Below are positions 25,163 through 34,506 of a stretch of DNA of 64,000 nt, one piece after another. The stretch's first letter is position 1, and each line of letters starts with the position of its first letter. This stretch comes from DATEHG01 sp035279705 (GTDB taxonomy: Bacteria; Gemmatimonadota; Gemmatimonadetes; Gemmatimonadales; GWC2-71-9), in assembly GCA_035279705.1 (NCBI GenBank), contig DATEHG010000011.1, forward strand, positions 1-64,000. Direction: 5' to 3'. A program made the translations under genes and the position numbers. The notes under the pieces are model-generated. The model was not told where the DNA came from. It worked only from the letters and a program-made list of their open reading frames with translations, and did not search any database.

Positions 25163-25637
25163 CCAACCCGACGAACCTGCCGGCGATTCGAAGCTTGGCC
25201 TGGCCATCGCCGAACTGCGGCGGCCGGTGAAATTGCCCGGTGATCCGGTCAACCGCACGCTGGAACGCCTGGCGCGGGACTCCCGCCATCGCTGGCAGAC
25301 GCCCCTGCTGGCCGGTCTCGGAATCGCCGCGACGTTCGCACTGCTGGTCCTCAGTCATCAGGACCGCCAGCCGCCCAGTCGCGGGCGGGCGGTGCGATTC
25401 GCCCTGCAGTCGCAGGCGCAGCAGGTGGCGCTCATCGGCGACTTCAATGATTGGGATCCCTCGGCAACGCCACTGACCCGCCAGGGAGGGGAATGGTCGG
25501 CCACGGTTGCCCTCAAGCCTGGCCGGTACCGCTACGCCTTCCTGGTGAATGGAAACCAGCTGGAGGCGGACCCGGCCGGTCCTGCCGCGACCGACGAATT
25601 CGGCGGGCCTGCGTCCGCCGTTACGGTGGCCAATTGA
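25155..25637 (+). CDS. single-pass membrane protein with exported glycogen-binding (CBM48/AMPK-type) domain, candidate anti-sigma factor
   Basis: A 160-residue protein. Residues 1-47 are a charged cytoplasmic tail, 49-67 a membrane helix (PLLAGLGIAATFALLVLS), and 78-160 a glycogen-binding E-set domain with the hallmark ALIGDFNDWDP and a C-terminal DEFGG. ATG 25155 overlaps the sigma gene by 8 bases; an ATG three codons earlier is also possible. Position directly after an ECF sigma gene, together with inside-tail/outside-domain topology, suggests a sigma-binding tail controlled by an extracytoplasmic glucan-type sensor. This role is inferred; no HxxxCxxC anti-sigma motif is present. Confidence 0.75.
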   Translation: MTDQPDEPAGDSKLGLAIAELRRPVKLPGDPVNRTLERLARDSRHRWQTPLLAGLGIAATFALLVLSHQDRQPPSRGRAVRFALQSQAQQVALIGDFNDWDPSATPLTRQGGEWSATVALKPGRYRYAFLVNGNQLEADPAGPAATDEFGGPASAVTVAN

Positions 25638-26230
25638 GGCAGATACACCTGACGGTCCTCGCACTCGGGCTGCTGCTCGCACCGGGAGTGACGATGGCAC
25701 AGGATCCACGACTGGCCGACCGGCTCCCCGCGGGTACGGCCGCGGCAGTCCAGCGCGTCGTCGACAGCGCCGGTACCGATTCGATACCGGCCGAGCCGCT
25801 GATCCGAAAAGCGCTCGAGGGCCAGAGCAAGGGCGCCGACTCGGCGCGGATCGTCGCCGCGGTCAGGACACTCGCCGGCAATCTCGCCACGGCGCGCGGT
25901 GCGCTCGGACCGACGGCACAGGAATCGGAGCTGGTCGCGGGTGCCGCGGCATTGCGCGCGGGCGCGCCGGCCGCTAGCCTGGCCGCGCTGCGAGGCCTCC
26001 GGAAGAAAGGACCGCTGGCCGTGCCGCTCAGTGTCTACGCCGACCTGCTGAGCAGCGGGCTGCCGCCCGACCGGGCGTGGGACGAGGTCCGCACGCTGGC
26101 CTCCCGCAATGTGCCCGACAGCGAATTCCTGGCGCTCAGGGACCGGGTCACCGGTCGGGCTGCTCCCGCCAGCACACCGCTGCCGCCGGAGCCGCGCGCC
26201 CCACCCGATCCCCTGGATCCCTCGCCATGA
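25634..26230 (+). CDS. periplasmic helical protein of the CBM48 cassette, unknown function
   Basis: A 198-residue protein. TTG 25634 overlaps the preceding TGA (TTGA) and opens with a signal peptide reading RQIHLTVLALGLLLAPGVTMAQ after the start. The mature part is nearly all alpha-helical with Ala-rich heptads (about 35-165), including DPRLADRLPAGTAAAVQRVVDS and AWDEVRTLASRNVPDSEFLALRDRV, and ends in a Pro-rich tail (PPEPRAPPDPLDPSP). No family is recognised. Its location between a CBM48 membrane protein and a CBM48 barrel suggests it bridges inner and outer membrane partners. Confidence 0.7.
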   Translation: MRQIHLTVLALGLLLAPGVTMAQDPRLADRLPAGTAAAVQRVVDSAGTDSIPAEPLIRKALEGQSKGADSARIVAAVRTLAGNLATARGALGPTAQESELVAGAAALRAGAPAASLAALRGLRKKGPLAVPLSVYADLLSSGLPPDRAWDEVRTLASRNVPDSEFLALRDRVTGRAAPASTPLPPEPRAPPDPLDPSP

Positions 26231-27420
26231 GACTGGCCTCGCGCCTCTCCGGGGTCCTGCTTGCGGTGCTGACCGGGCCGCTCGCTGCCCAGGTCCAGGG
26301 GCATGTGGATCTTGGTATGGGTGGCGCGCCGCTCGCCGGATCGGGAGTGGCCTCGCTCTGGGCGGTGGCGCCCGCCTTTCGCTGGGAACCCGCCCGCTTT
26401 CGCATCGACGGGAACGGCGAATACCGTGACTTCGGGGCGGCCGGGCATGCCTGGTCTGGTGCGGCCAGTCTTTCCTGGTTTGTCCCTGCGGGACGCACGC
26501 TGCTGTTCGAGGCCAATGGGGCCGGCGAGGGCCGGCAGAATCCGGGACTCCCCGGGGCCGTCACGTGGGATGCCGGGGCGCGCCTGCACCTCCGCAGCAC
26601 CACCACCGGCGCGTGGCTCGGCCTCCGCGGCGGTCGTGATCGACTGGGCGCCCTGGAGCGCTGGGAGGTGGGTCTCTGGCGAAACCTGGGGCCGCTGTCG
26701 CTCCAGCTGCAGGGCCAGCGCACCTCGGGCGGGCTGCTCACCGGCTCGGGCGCCTCACCGATCGCGGACACGCTGGCCCGGCCCGACACGAACAGTGGGC
26801 AGACGCGAGTTCGGATCACCACCGATTTCGGCATGTGGGTGGGATGGAGCCTCGGCCGCCTGCAGCTCCGGGGCGGCCTCGGTTTGCGGGTGGGCCAGGC
26901 CGAACCGGCCAACTCGGGAACACTGGCTGATACGCCGCTCTCGGTTGCGACCGCGCGCTACAACTGGTGGACTGCCGAGGGCACCTACTGGCTGAGCGAC
27001 AGGGTGGGGTTCACCGGAACCATCGGCACCCAGCCGCCCAATCCGTCCCTCTTTGTCTCGGGGGGGCAATTCATGCGCCTCTCGATCCGGGTGGCTCTCG
27101 ATCGCCGAGGCGAGCGGGCGGCCCTCGAGGCACCGGCCGCGCCGGAGGGTCTCAAGGTGCGGCGCTCGGGCATCGAGGTCGAGTTTGCGCTGCCGGTGCC
27201 GCTCGCGAGCCGCGTAGAATTGATGGGCGACTTCACCGATTGGCAGCCCGTGGCGCTGGAACGGGGGGCAGACGGCAAGTGGCGCACCCGCCTGCTGGTG
27301 AGTCCGGGCGTGCACTATCTCGATGTGCGCTATGACGGCAGCGAGTGGCGGGCGCCGCCGGGCGCCCGCGTCGTGCGGGACGAGTTCGGCAAGGAGAGCG
27401 GGGTCATCCTCATCGAATGA
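26227..27420 (+). CDS. outer-membrane barrel with C-terminal glycogen-binding (CBM48/AMPK-type) domain
   Basis: A 397-residue protein. A signal peptide (SRLSGVLLAVLTGPLAAQ) is followed by a beta-strand-rich region (about 25-305) with alternating hydrophobic and aromatic residues and GLRGG/LGLRVG turns typical of outer-membrane barrels. The C-terminal 83 residues (315-397) match the domain of the membrane protein two genes upstream: V-x-F-A-L, then V-x-L-M-GDFTDWQP, G-x-W, and DEFGKES. The ATG overlaps the preceding stop (ATGA). The barrel may present or anchor the carbohydrate-binding domain in the envelope. Confidence 0.75.
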   Translation: MRLASRLSGVLLAVLTGPLAAQVQGHVDLGMGGAPLAGSGVASLWAVAPAFRWEPARFRIDGNGEYRDFGAAGHAWSGAASLSWFVPAGRTLLFEANGAGEGRQNPGLPGAVTWDAGARLHLRSTTTGAWLGLRGGRDRLGALERWEVGLWRNLGPLSLQLQGQRTSGGLLTGSGASPIADTLARPDTNSGQTRVRITTDFGMWVGWSLGRLQLRGGLGLRVGQAEPANSGTLADTPLSVATARYNWWTAEGTYWLSDRVGFTGTIGTQPPNPSLFVSGGQFMRLSIRVALDRRGERAALEAPAAPEGLKVRRSGIEVEFALPVPLASRVELMGDFTDWQPVALERGADGKWRTRLLVSPGVHYLDVRYDGSEWRAPPGARVVRDEFGKESGVILIE

Positions 27421-27432
27421 CCCGCGGGCGGG

Positions 27433-27822
27433 CTAGCGCGCCGCCTGGCCCGTGCGGGCGAGCAGCGCCACGCGGACGGCGTCGACCACCAGCCGGAAAT
27501 CATTGAGCTTGGAAATGAGGGGCACCCCGCGCGCCTCGATCGGAGCGTGCACGTCGGGATCGCGGGCGGCCCCGGTGAGAAAAACCACCCGGCGGGCCAG
27601 GTGGGGGGCCCGGGCCACGATGGTGTCGTACAGCAGGACTCCGTTCATTCCCGGCATCAGTACATCACTCACGACGGCATCCACCGGCTCGGGCGCTTCG
27701 AGGAGCCCCAGGGCATCTGCCGACGACCCGGCAGTCACCACGTCATAGCCGGCCCGGGCCAGGAATCCGCTCAGGGTACGGACCACCGACGGCTCATCGT
27801 CCACCACGAGGATTCTTGGCAT
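27433..27822 (-). CDS. stand-alone receiver-domain response regulator
   Basis: A 129-residue CheY-like protein with no output domain. The acidic pocket VVDDEPS, phospho-acceptor D53 (VVSDVLMPGMNG), Thr in VFLTGA and Lys in LISKLND are present; the usual K-P dipeptide is K-L, a minor change. It may relay phosphate between a kinase and a separate output protein. No kinase is adjacent; the nearest is the hybrid kinase at 36-38 kb. It is convergent with the CBM48 barrel gene (12-bp gap) and divergent from tig. Confidence 0.85.
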   Translation of the reverse strand: MPRILVVDDEPSVVRTLSGFLARAGYDVVTAGSSADALGLLEAPEPVDAVVSDVLMPGMNGVLLYDTIVARAPHLARRVVFLTGAARDPDVHAPIEARGVPLISKLNDFRLVVDAVRVALLARTGQAAR

Positions 27823-27902
27823 GGCTCAAGTACCGCCGGGGGCTCCCGGGGGTCAAGAGGCGCGCCCCGGAAGCCGACTTTACGCTCCGTCCGCGAACCG
27901 GG

Positions 27903-27908
27903 TAAATT
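27903..27908 (+). promoter_or_regulatory. -10-like element upstream of tig
   Basis: TAAATT followed by CCCGCC lies 54 nt before the trigger-factor ATG. It closely resembles the pstC element (TAAACT followed by CCCGCC). No clear -35 is seen. Confidence 0.35.
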
Positions 27909-27962
27909 CCCGCCCGGTTGCCGGTAGCGTACCGGCGGCACGACTCCAGCCGGCCCATCAGA

Positions 27963-29216
27963 ATGTCCAGCATCACGATCCAGAAGACCAAGGCGGACGC
28001 CGCCTCGCAATCGCTTCAGGTCACCGTCCCCGCCGACCGGGTCAAGGCGGCGGAGGCCAAGGCCGTGCGTTTCTACAGCCAGCGGGCCAAAGTGCCCGGT
28101 TTCCGCCCGGGAAAGACTCCAGAGGCGGTCCTGCGGAAGCGGTTTGGCGATGCCATCCGCCAGTCCGTCCTGGAGGAGGTCATCCGGGAAAGCTGGGAGG
28201 AGGCGCAGAACACCGAAGGGCTCAAGCCGGTAGCCGAACCGCACATCCACAACCTCAAGTTCGAAGAGGGTGGACCGATCGAGTTCGAATTCCATGTCGA
28301 GGTCCGGCCTACCATTGCCCTGGGCAAGACCGGGGGGTTCAAGCTCAAGCGGAAAGTGGCGGCAGTGACGGCCGAAGCGGTCGAGGAGCGGCTGCGCGAC
28401 CTGCGTGAGCGGAAGGCGACCTGGCTGCCGGTGGAAGGCGCCAAGCCCTCGCCGGGGCACCAGGTCCGGGTCGAAGTCGCCCCGCTCGAGGACGGCGTGG
28501 CCGGGCCGACGCAGCCGTACTCGATGGTGCTGGGCGAGGGGCGGGCCATCCCGGAGCTCGAGGAGCGGATCATGGCGCTCCTCCCCGGCGAAACGGTCGA
28601 CACCTCCGTCAAGTTCCCCGAGGATTTCTCGGATGAGAGCAAGCGGGGCCAGACCCGCCAGGTGCGGGTGACGCTGCACGAGGTCAAGCGGCAGGAACTG
28701 CCCGAGCTCAACGACGACCTGGCCCGTGAAATCGGCGATTTCGAGAATCTCGATGCGCTGCGCGCCGCGCTGCGGCAGGACCTCGAGGAGGACGCGAAGC
28801 GCAACGCCGAGGCCGAAGTCCGCCAGGCGCTGGTGGAGGAACTGGTCAAGGCCAACGGGGTGGAGGCGCCGCCCTCGATGGTCGAGCGGTTCCTGCGGGG
28901 ATACGCCCGGGGATACCAGATTCCCGACGAGCAGTTCGAAACGTTCGCCGCCGAATTCCGGCCGCTGGCCGAGGCGCAGGTGCGCCGGGACCTGGCGCTG
29001 GACGCGGTGGCGGAGGCCAACAAGCTGTACGCGACCGAGAGCGACATGGATGCCCGGATCAAGGAAATGGCCGAGGCGCGCCATGTGTCCGAGGCCCAGC
29101 TCTATGCGTCCCTCGAGAAGGCCAACCGGCTCCGGGAACTGGAGCACAGCATCACCGAAGAGAAGACTTTCGCCCACCTGCTGCCGCAATCGACCGTCGA
29201 GGAGAGCGCGTCATGA
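27963..29216 (+). CDS. tig: trigger factor (ribosome-associated chaperone)
   Basis: A 417-residue chaperone of usual length. The N-terminal ribosome-binding domain has the signature-like FYSQRAKVPGFRPGKTPEAVLRKRFGD (about 38-64, GFRPGK core). A PPIase-like middle domain (about 150-240) and a long helical C-terminal domain (about 255-410) follow. It is the first gene of a protein-quality operon: the clpP ATG overlaps its TGA (ATGA at 29213-29216), and clpX and engB follow. ATG 27963 begins SSITIQKTKADAASQSLQVTVPADR, matching family N-termini. Confidence 0.96.
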   Translation: MSSITIQKTKADAASQSLQVTVPADRVKAAEAKAVRFYSQRAKVPGFRPGKTPEAVLRKRFGDAIRQSVLEEVIRESWEEAQNTEGLKPVAEPHIHNLKFEEGGPIEFEFHVEVRPTIALGKTGGFKLKRKVAAVTAEAVEERLRDLRERKATWLPVEGAKPSPGHQVRVEVAPLEDGVAGPTQPYSMVLGEGRAIPELEERIMALLPGETVDTSVKFPEDFSDESKRGQTRQVRVTLHEVKRQELPELNDDLAREIGDFENLDALRAALRQDLEEDAKRNAEAEVRQALVEELVKANGVEAPPSMVERFLRGYARGYQIPDEQFETFAAEFRPLAEAQVRRDLALDAVAEANKLYATESDMDARIKEMAEARHVSEAQLYASLEKANRLRELEHSITEEKTFAHLLPQSTVEESAS

Positions 29217-29824
29217 CGCTGTACCCGCCCTATGTAATCGAACGCTCCAGCCGCGGCGAGCGGTCCTACGACATCTTCTCGCGCCTGCTGATGGACCGGA
29301 TCGTCTTTCTCGGTTCGCCCATCAACGACGACGTGTCGAACATTATCATCGCCCAGCTCTTGTTTCTCGAGGCGGACAACCCGGAGCGGGACATCTACCT
29401 GTATCTCAACTCGCCGGGCGGAGTCGTATCGAGCGGGCTCGCCATCTACGACACGATGCAGTACCTCAAGGCGCCGGTGCACACCATCTGCATGGGCATG
29501 GCGGCATCGATGGGGTCGTTCCTGCTCGCGGCCGGCGCCAAGGGCAAGCGCAGCGCCCTCCCCCACTCCCGGATCATGATTCACCAGCCGTCCGGCGGCG
29601 CCCAGGGCACCGCGGCGGACATCGAGATCCAGGCGCGGGAAATCCTCTATCTCCGTTCCAAGCTCAACAGTCTCTACGCCGCGCACACCGGGCAGCCGAT
29701 CGAGACGATCGAGCGGGACATGGACCGGGACCGGTTCATGAGCGCCGAGGAAGCGAAGGAATACGGACTGATCGACCACATCATCACCAAGCGGTCGGAA
29801 CTCGTCCCAGCGAAGGTCCCTTGA
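29213..29824 (+). CDS. clpP: ATP-dependent Clp protease proteolytic subunit
   Basis: A 203-residue ClpP. It starts with the processed-type N-terminus YPPYVIERSSRGERSYDIFSRLL and has the catalytic serine in GMAASMGSFLLAAG, the histidine in PHSRIMIHQPSGG, and the downstream Asp near RDMDRDRFMSAEEAKEYGLID. It forms the double-heptamer chamber fed by ClpX, whose gene follows after 64 bp. Coupled to tig by ATGA overlap. Confidence 0.98.
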   Translation: MTLYPPYVIERSSRGERSYDIFSRLLMDRIVFLGSPINDDVSNIIIAQLLFLEADNPERDIYLYLNSPGGVVSSGLAIYDTMQYLKAPVHTICMGMAASMGSFLLAAGAKGKRSALPHSRIMIHQPSGGAQGTAADIEIQAREILYLRSKLNSLYAAHTGQPIETIERDMDRDRFMSAEEAKEYGLIDHIITKRSELVPAKVP

Positions 29825-29888
29825 CGCTCCCGACGGCCTCCGGCACCTTTCGAATGACCGCCTCACCCCGGTCCTGACTCGGAGCGTC

Positions 29889-31132
<1,244 letters not shown>

Positions 31133-31136
<4 letters not shown>

Positions 31137-31735
31137 GCCGGCACCTCCCCGCCCTGCCGGTCGAATTCGTCGGCAGTTTTCCCGATCCCCGCCACCCGCT
31201 GGATCCTCCGCTCCCCGAAATCGCCTTTCTCGGACGCTCCAACGTCGGCAAATCGAGTCTGCTCAACGCCGTGTCCGGCCGTCCCGGGCTCGCCCGCGTC
31301 AGCCGCACCCCGGGCCGCACCTCGGCGATGAACGTGTTCCGGTACCCCACCTTCTACCTCGTGGATCTTCCGGGATACGGCTACGCGCGAGCCAGTCATG
31401 AGGCGCGAAGTGGCTACGCGAAGCTCATCAACGATTATCTCGTCGAGCGCTCCAGGCTCCATGCCGTGGTCTGGCTGCTGGATATCCGCCATGGCCCCTC
31501 GGCCGAGGACCTGGAGCAGCGTGAGCTGCTGGCCGAGCGAGGAGTTCCGGTGCTCGTGGCGCTGACCAAGGCGGACAAACTGACTCGGCGGGAACAGATC
31601 AGGCAGGCCGCGGGCATGGCGGTGGCGCTGGACCTTCCGGAAGAGCAATTTCATCTCACCAGCAGTTCCCGTGGCACCGGCATCGCGGACCTGGGTGACA
31701 GCATCCTTGCCGTACTCGCGGAGACCGCCCCATGA
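31133..31735 (+). CDS. engB: ribosome-biogenesis GTPase EngB/YsxC
   Basis: A 200-residue Era/TrmE-type GTPase. G1 is IAFLGRSNVGKSSLLNAVSG, G2 the RTPGRTSAMN switch, G3 VDLPGYGYA and G4 VALTKADKL. It assists late 50S ribosomal subunit assembly. GTG 31133 overlaps the clpX stop; upstream in-frame sequence is a shadow of clpX. The next gene's ATG overlaps its stop (ATGA at 31732-31735). Confidence 0.93.
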
Positions 31736-32385
31736 GCTTTCGCCGCTGGACCGCAGGCCCCCTCCTGGCCGCCCTGCTGCCGCTCTGCGCCTGCGCGGCC
31801 AGGGCTCAGACGCCGGTCGACACCACGGGACTCCTCCCCGCCGGCTACGGCACCCTGAGCATCGACGACATTACGGTGCTGCTCAGTACGGATGTACTCG
31901 ACATCCGCTTCGTGCCGCTGGACGAGCGCGTGCTCCGGCTGGCCAAGCCGTCGGTGGACAGCTCGATGGACCAGCTGATCCAGCAGTACCGAGCCCAGAT
32001 CCAGGAGGCCAGCACCCGGAACGGCATCAGCGCGCCGGGCCTGGCGCTGATCACCTTCTACTCACGGCAGACCGGCACCCGCTTCGAGCCGCAGGACTAC
32101 TCGGTGCTGGCCCCGGGCCGGGAATACCGGCCGGTGGCGGTGATCCCGTACACCAGCAATTTCAACAACGGCCAGCTCGACCTGCGCCAGCGCGCATCGG
32201 CGATCTACGTGTTCGAGGAGCCGCTGCCGGTGGAAACCAATTTCGGCGTGCGGTACGGCAGCACGACGTCCACCGATGCGTGGAGCGGAATCCGGGTCAA
32301 ACTGGACCGGGAAAAGACCCGGGTCATTTCGCGGTCCGGACAGCAGGCCACCCGCAACCTTCCCGATTCGGTGCCGCAGCACTAG
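31732..32385 (+). CDS. exported protein of unknown function
   Basis: A 217-residue protein I do not recognise. A signal peptide (FRRWTAGPLLAALLPLCACAARAQ) is followed by a mixed alpha/beta mature part: TLSIDDITVLLSTDVLDIRFVPLDERVLRLAKP, a helix with DSSMDQLIQQYRAQIQEAS, and strands including LALITFYSRQTGTRFEPQDY and NFNNGQLDLRQRASAIYVFEEP. It is translationally coupled to engB but has no obvious link to ribosome assembly. Its TAG directly abuts the stop of the convergent apbE gene with no base between. Confidence 0.7.
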   Translation: MSFRRWTAGPLLAALLPLCACAARAQTPVDTTGLLPAGYGTLSIDDITVLLSTDVLDIRFVPLDERVLRLAKPSVDSSMDQLIQQYRAQIQEASTRNGISAPGLALITFYSRQTGTRFEPQDYSVLAPGREYRPVAVIPYTSNFNNGQLDLRQRASAIYVFEEPLPVETNFGVRYGSTTSTDAWSGIRVKLDREKTRVISRSGQQATRNLPDSVPQH

Positions 32386-33336
32386 TCAGACGAAAATGGC
32401 CCGCTCCACTCCCGGGGCGGGCTTTCCCATCACGAGCATCGCGGTTGAACGGCTGTCCGCCAGGAGGCCGCTCCGCGCCACGGCGGTGGCCTGCACCTTC
32501 CGGTCGGCGGGATAGCCGCTGGCCGGATCCATCACGTGCCCCCGGACTTCCCTGCCGTACCGGACCACGCTCACCGTGTTGGCACTCGTCGCAAGGGCGC
32601 GATCACGGAGGCGCACCATTCCCCTGGTCCCGTCGGGCACGAGCGGGTCAGCGATGGCGACGTCCCAGCCGGCCTTGCCGGGCGGCGACCCGAGCCCGAG
32701 GCAGTCACCGCTGATGTCGATGAAGGCGGAGGTCACGCCCTGCTGCCGCAGTACCGCGGCCATCCGGTCGAGCCCATAGCCGACTCCGACACCGCCGAGA
32801 TCCAGCTGGGTATGCCTGGCGGGCAGCGCCACGCGATCGCCATCGAGAACGACCACCGCTGCCTCGACGGCCTCCCTCGCCTCCGCGATCTCCGCGGGTG
32901 CGGGCGCAGTCGCGCGCGGCCGATGGAAACCCCAGGTCCGCATCAGAGGGTCCACCGCGACGTTGAAGGCGCCGGCGGTGGCGAATCGCGCCTCTGCCGA
33001 GGCGGCCAGCACCGCCGCGAGATCGGTGTCCACCCGCATGGCGCGCCCGCCGGCGTGGCGGTTGAGCTCAACCAGGTCGCTCGCGGACTCGAACAGCGTG
33101 AGCCGCGATTCCACCCGGCGCAACTCGGCCAGCGCACCGGCCGCCGCTTCGTAACCCCGGTCATCGGAATCGGCATACAGCACGAGGTGAACCGGCTGCC
33201 CCATCGCCCAGGACCAGCGCTCGACGAGGCGCGCCGACGCGCGAGCGCGCCGGTGCGCGGGGGGGCCGGGGGGTGGGGGGGCAGCAAAGGCCATCACGCC
33301 TAGTCCTGCTGCGCCGAGGAACTCTCGCCGCTTCAC
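32386..33336 (-). CDS. apbE: FAD:protein FMN transferase (ApbE), Tat-exported
   Basis: A 316-residue flavin transferase that attaches FMN from FAD to a threonine in target proteins in a Mg-dependent reaction. The N-terminus KRREFLGAAGLGVMAFAA is a Tat signal. Core motifs are MGQPVHLVLYAD, FNVAVDPLMRTWGF, QLDLGGVGVGYGLDRMAAVL and FIDISGDCLGLG, with TSANTVSV for metal binding. GTG 33336 overlaps the stop of the upstream 4-TM gene. The partner substrate, an FMN_bind protein with an SGAT motif, is encoded two genes upstream, which supports a dedicated flavinylation module. Confidence 0.92.
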   Translation of the reverse strand: MKRREFLGAAGLGVMAFAAPPPPGPPAHRRARASARLVERWSWAMGQPVHLVLYADSDDRGYEAAAGALAELRRVESRLTLFESASDLVELNRHAGGRAMRVDTDLAAVLAASAEARFATAGAFNVAVDPLMRTWGFHRPRATAPAPAEIAEAREAVEAAVVVLDGDRVALPARHTQLDLGGVGVGYGLDRMAAVLRQQGVTSAFIDISGDCLGLGSPPGKAGWDVAIADPLVPDGTRGMVRLRDRALATSANTVSVVRYGREVRGHVMDPASGYPADRKVQATAVARSGLLADSRSTAMLVMGKPAPGVERAIFV

Positions 33337-33839
33337 GGACTGCCCCGTTCCCGCCAGCCGAGTTCGCGCAGGATCCACCAGGCCTGCACATAGAACACCA
33401 CCGCCAGCGAGCCGCTCGAAAGGGCCAGGAGCCAGCTGAACCGGGGATCCACGTATCGCATCAACCACATGGCCGTGAACGAGGTGAGCAGAGCCACGAA
33501 CGGTTCCACGATCAGCCCGCCTCGCCAGCGTTCCGACGGCCGCTGACAGAGCGCCAGGATCGCGCCGCTCAGCGCGAAGATGGCGGCCATCGACAACAGG
33601 TGGGTATGGGTAATCGTCAGCATCTCGGCGAAGCTCTTGGGAAAGGTCATCGCCGCGTCGGACGCGGACGGATCGGCGCCGCGATACCGCTCGGCAATGC
33701 CGCGCGGGACCATGTGCGTGGTGTACCAGACGAAGAGCAGCGAGGTGGTGTAGCCCACCAGCTGCACGATGGTCAGCCAGCGGGCCAGGGCGCGGAGGGG
33801 CCTGGGCAGCCCCGACCAGGTGAGCGGTTCGGCGTTCAC
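33333..33839 (-). CDS. four-helix membrane protein of the flavin module
   Basis: A 168-residue protein with four predicted membrane helices (about 18-40, 75-97, 108-127 and 133-158). Histidines near the helix 2 start (EMLTITHTHLLSMAAIF) and in helix 1 (WYTTHMVPRG) could bind heme or a quinone, which would let it pass electrons to the flavinylated partner. I do not recognise a named family. GTG 33839 overlaps the stop of the FMN_bind gene and its own stop overlaps the apbE GTG, so three genes are coupled. Confidence 0.7.
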   Translation of the reverse strand: MNAEPLTWSGLPRPLRALARWLTIVQLVGYTTSLLFVWYTTHMVPRGIAERYRGADPSASDAAMTFPKSFAEMLTITHTHLLSMAAIFALSGAILALCQRPSERWRGGLIVEPFVALLTSFTAMWLMRYVDPRFSWLLALSSGSLAVVFYVQAWWILRELGWRERGSP

Positions 33840-34354
33840 TTGAGCTTCCCCTCCGATTTCCAGCGGGCCAGGTCGGCCAGCGCGGTGCGGACGCCGAGTG
33901 TCACCGAGTTGGAGCTGATGGTGGCTCCGGAAATGGCGCGGATGTCCTTCCCGATGAGCAGCGGATCTGCGGCGGTCTTGCCCCGGAACTGCTTTCGCCA
34001 GGCGTCGTAAGCCACCTCACCGCCGTAGGGCTCGCGGTACACCAGGATGTCCACATCGCGAAGCGTACCCGCCGTGTCGGTGGCCACCAGGAAGGTGATG
34101 GGCTGGTCCTTGCCAAGGACATTGCGCACGACGGCAAAGCCGGCCACGCCCGCGGCGTCGTGAATCCGGAATACCGGGGACCCGTCGGTCTGGATCGTGT
34201 CCGTGGTCGCGGCCTTGCCGAAGAGGCGCGAAATCGAAGCGGCCACCTTGCCGGGCGGCGCCGACTGCGCGGGCGCGGGCAGCGCCGCCGATGCCGTCAG
34301 TACCAGAGCGACCACCGTGGTACTCAACCACGGTCGCGCGGCCGAGCAATTCAT
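33836..34354 (-). CDS. exported FMN-binding (FMN_bind) domain protein
   Basis: A 172-residue protein with a signal peptide (PWLSTTVVALVLTASAALPAPAQ). The FMN_bind domain (about 60-160) contains the ApbE target motif RAISGATISSNSV, in which Thr (about residue 145) would be flavinylated. GFAVVRNVLGKDQPITFLVA is the typical central strand pair. ATG 34354 is chosen because the signal peptide is then of normal length; the frame extends to 34396 with no ribosome site. It likely carries electrons in the periplasm between the membrane protein and an acceptor. Confidence 0.85.
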   Translation of the reverse strand: MNCSAARPWLSTTVVALVLTASAALPAPAQSAPPGKVAASISRLFGKAATTDTIQTDGSPVFRIHDAAGVAGFAVVRNVLGKDQPITFLVATDTAGTLRDVDILVYREPYGGEVAYDAWRKQFRGKTAADPLLIGKDIRAISGATISSNSVTLGVRTALADLARWKSEGKLK

Positions 34355-34506
34355 GGCACTGCACCCCGCGCCTGTCATGCCAGCGGATCGCTTCATTCAG
34401 GTTTCGCGCCAGGCCATCGTGCAGGAAGTTCGTGTGGCCGTTGACCGGCACCGTGAGGCCGATTCCCGAGAGAGGACGGGTGCGTCACTCGCTGCCGCTC
34501 GCCGCA

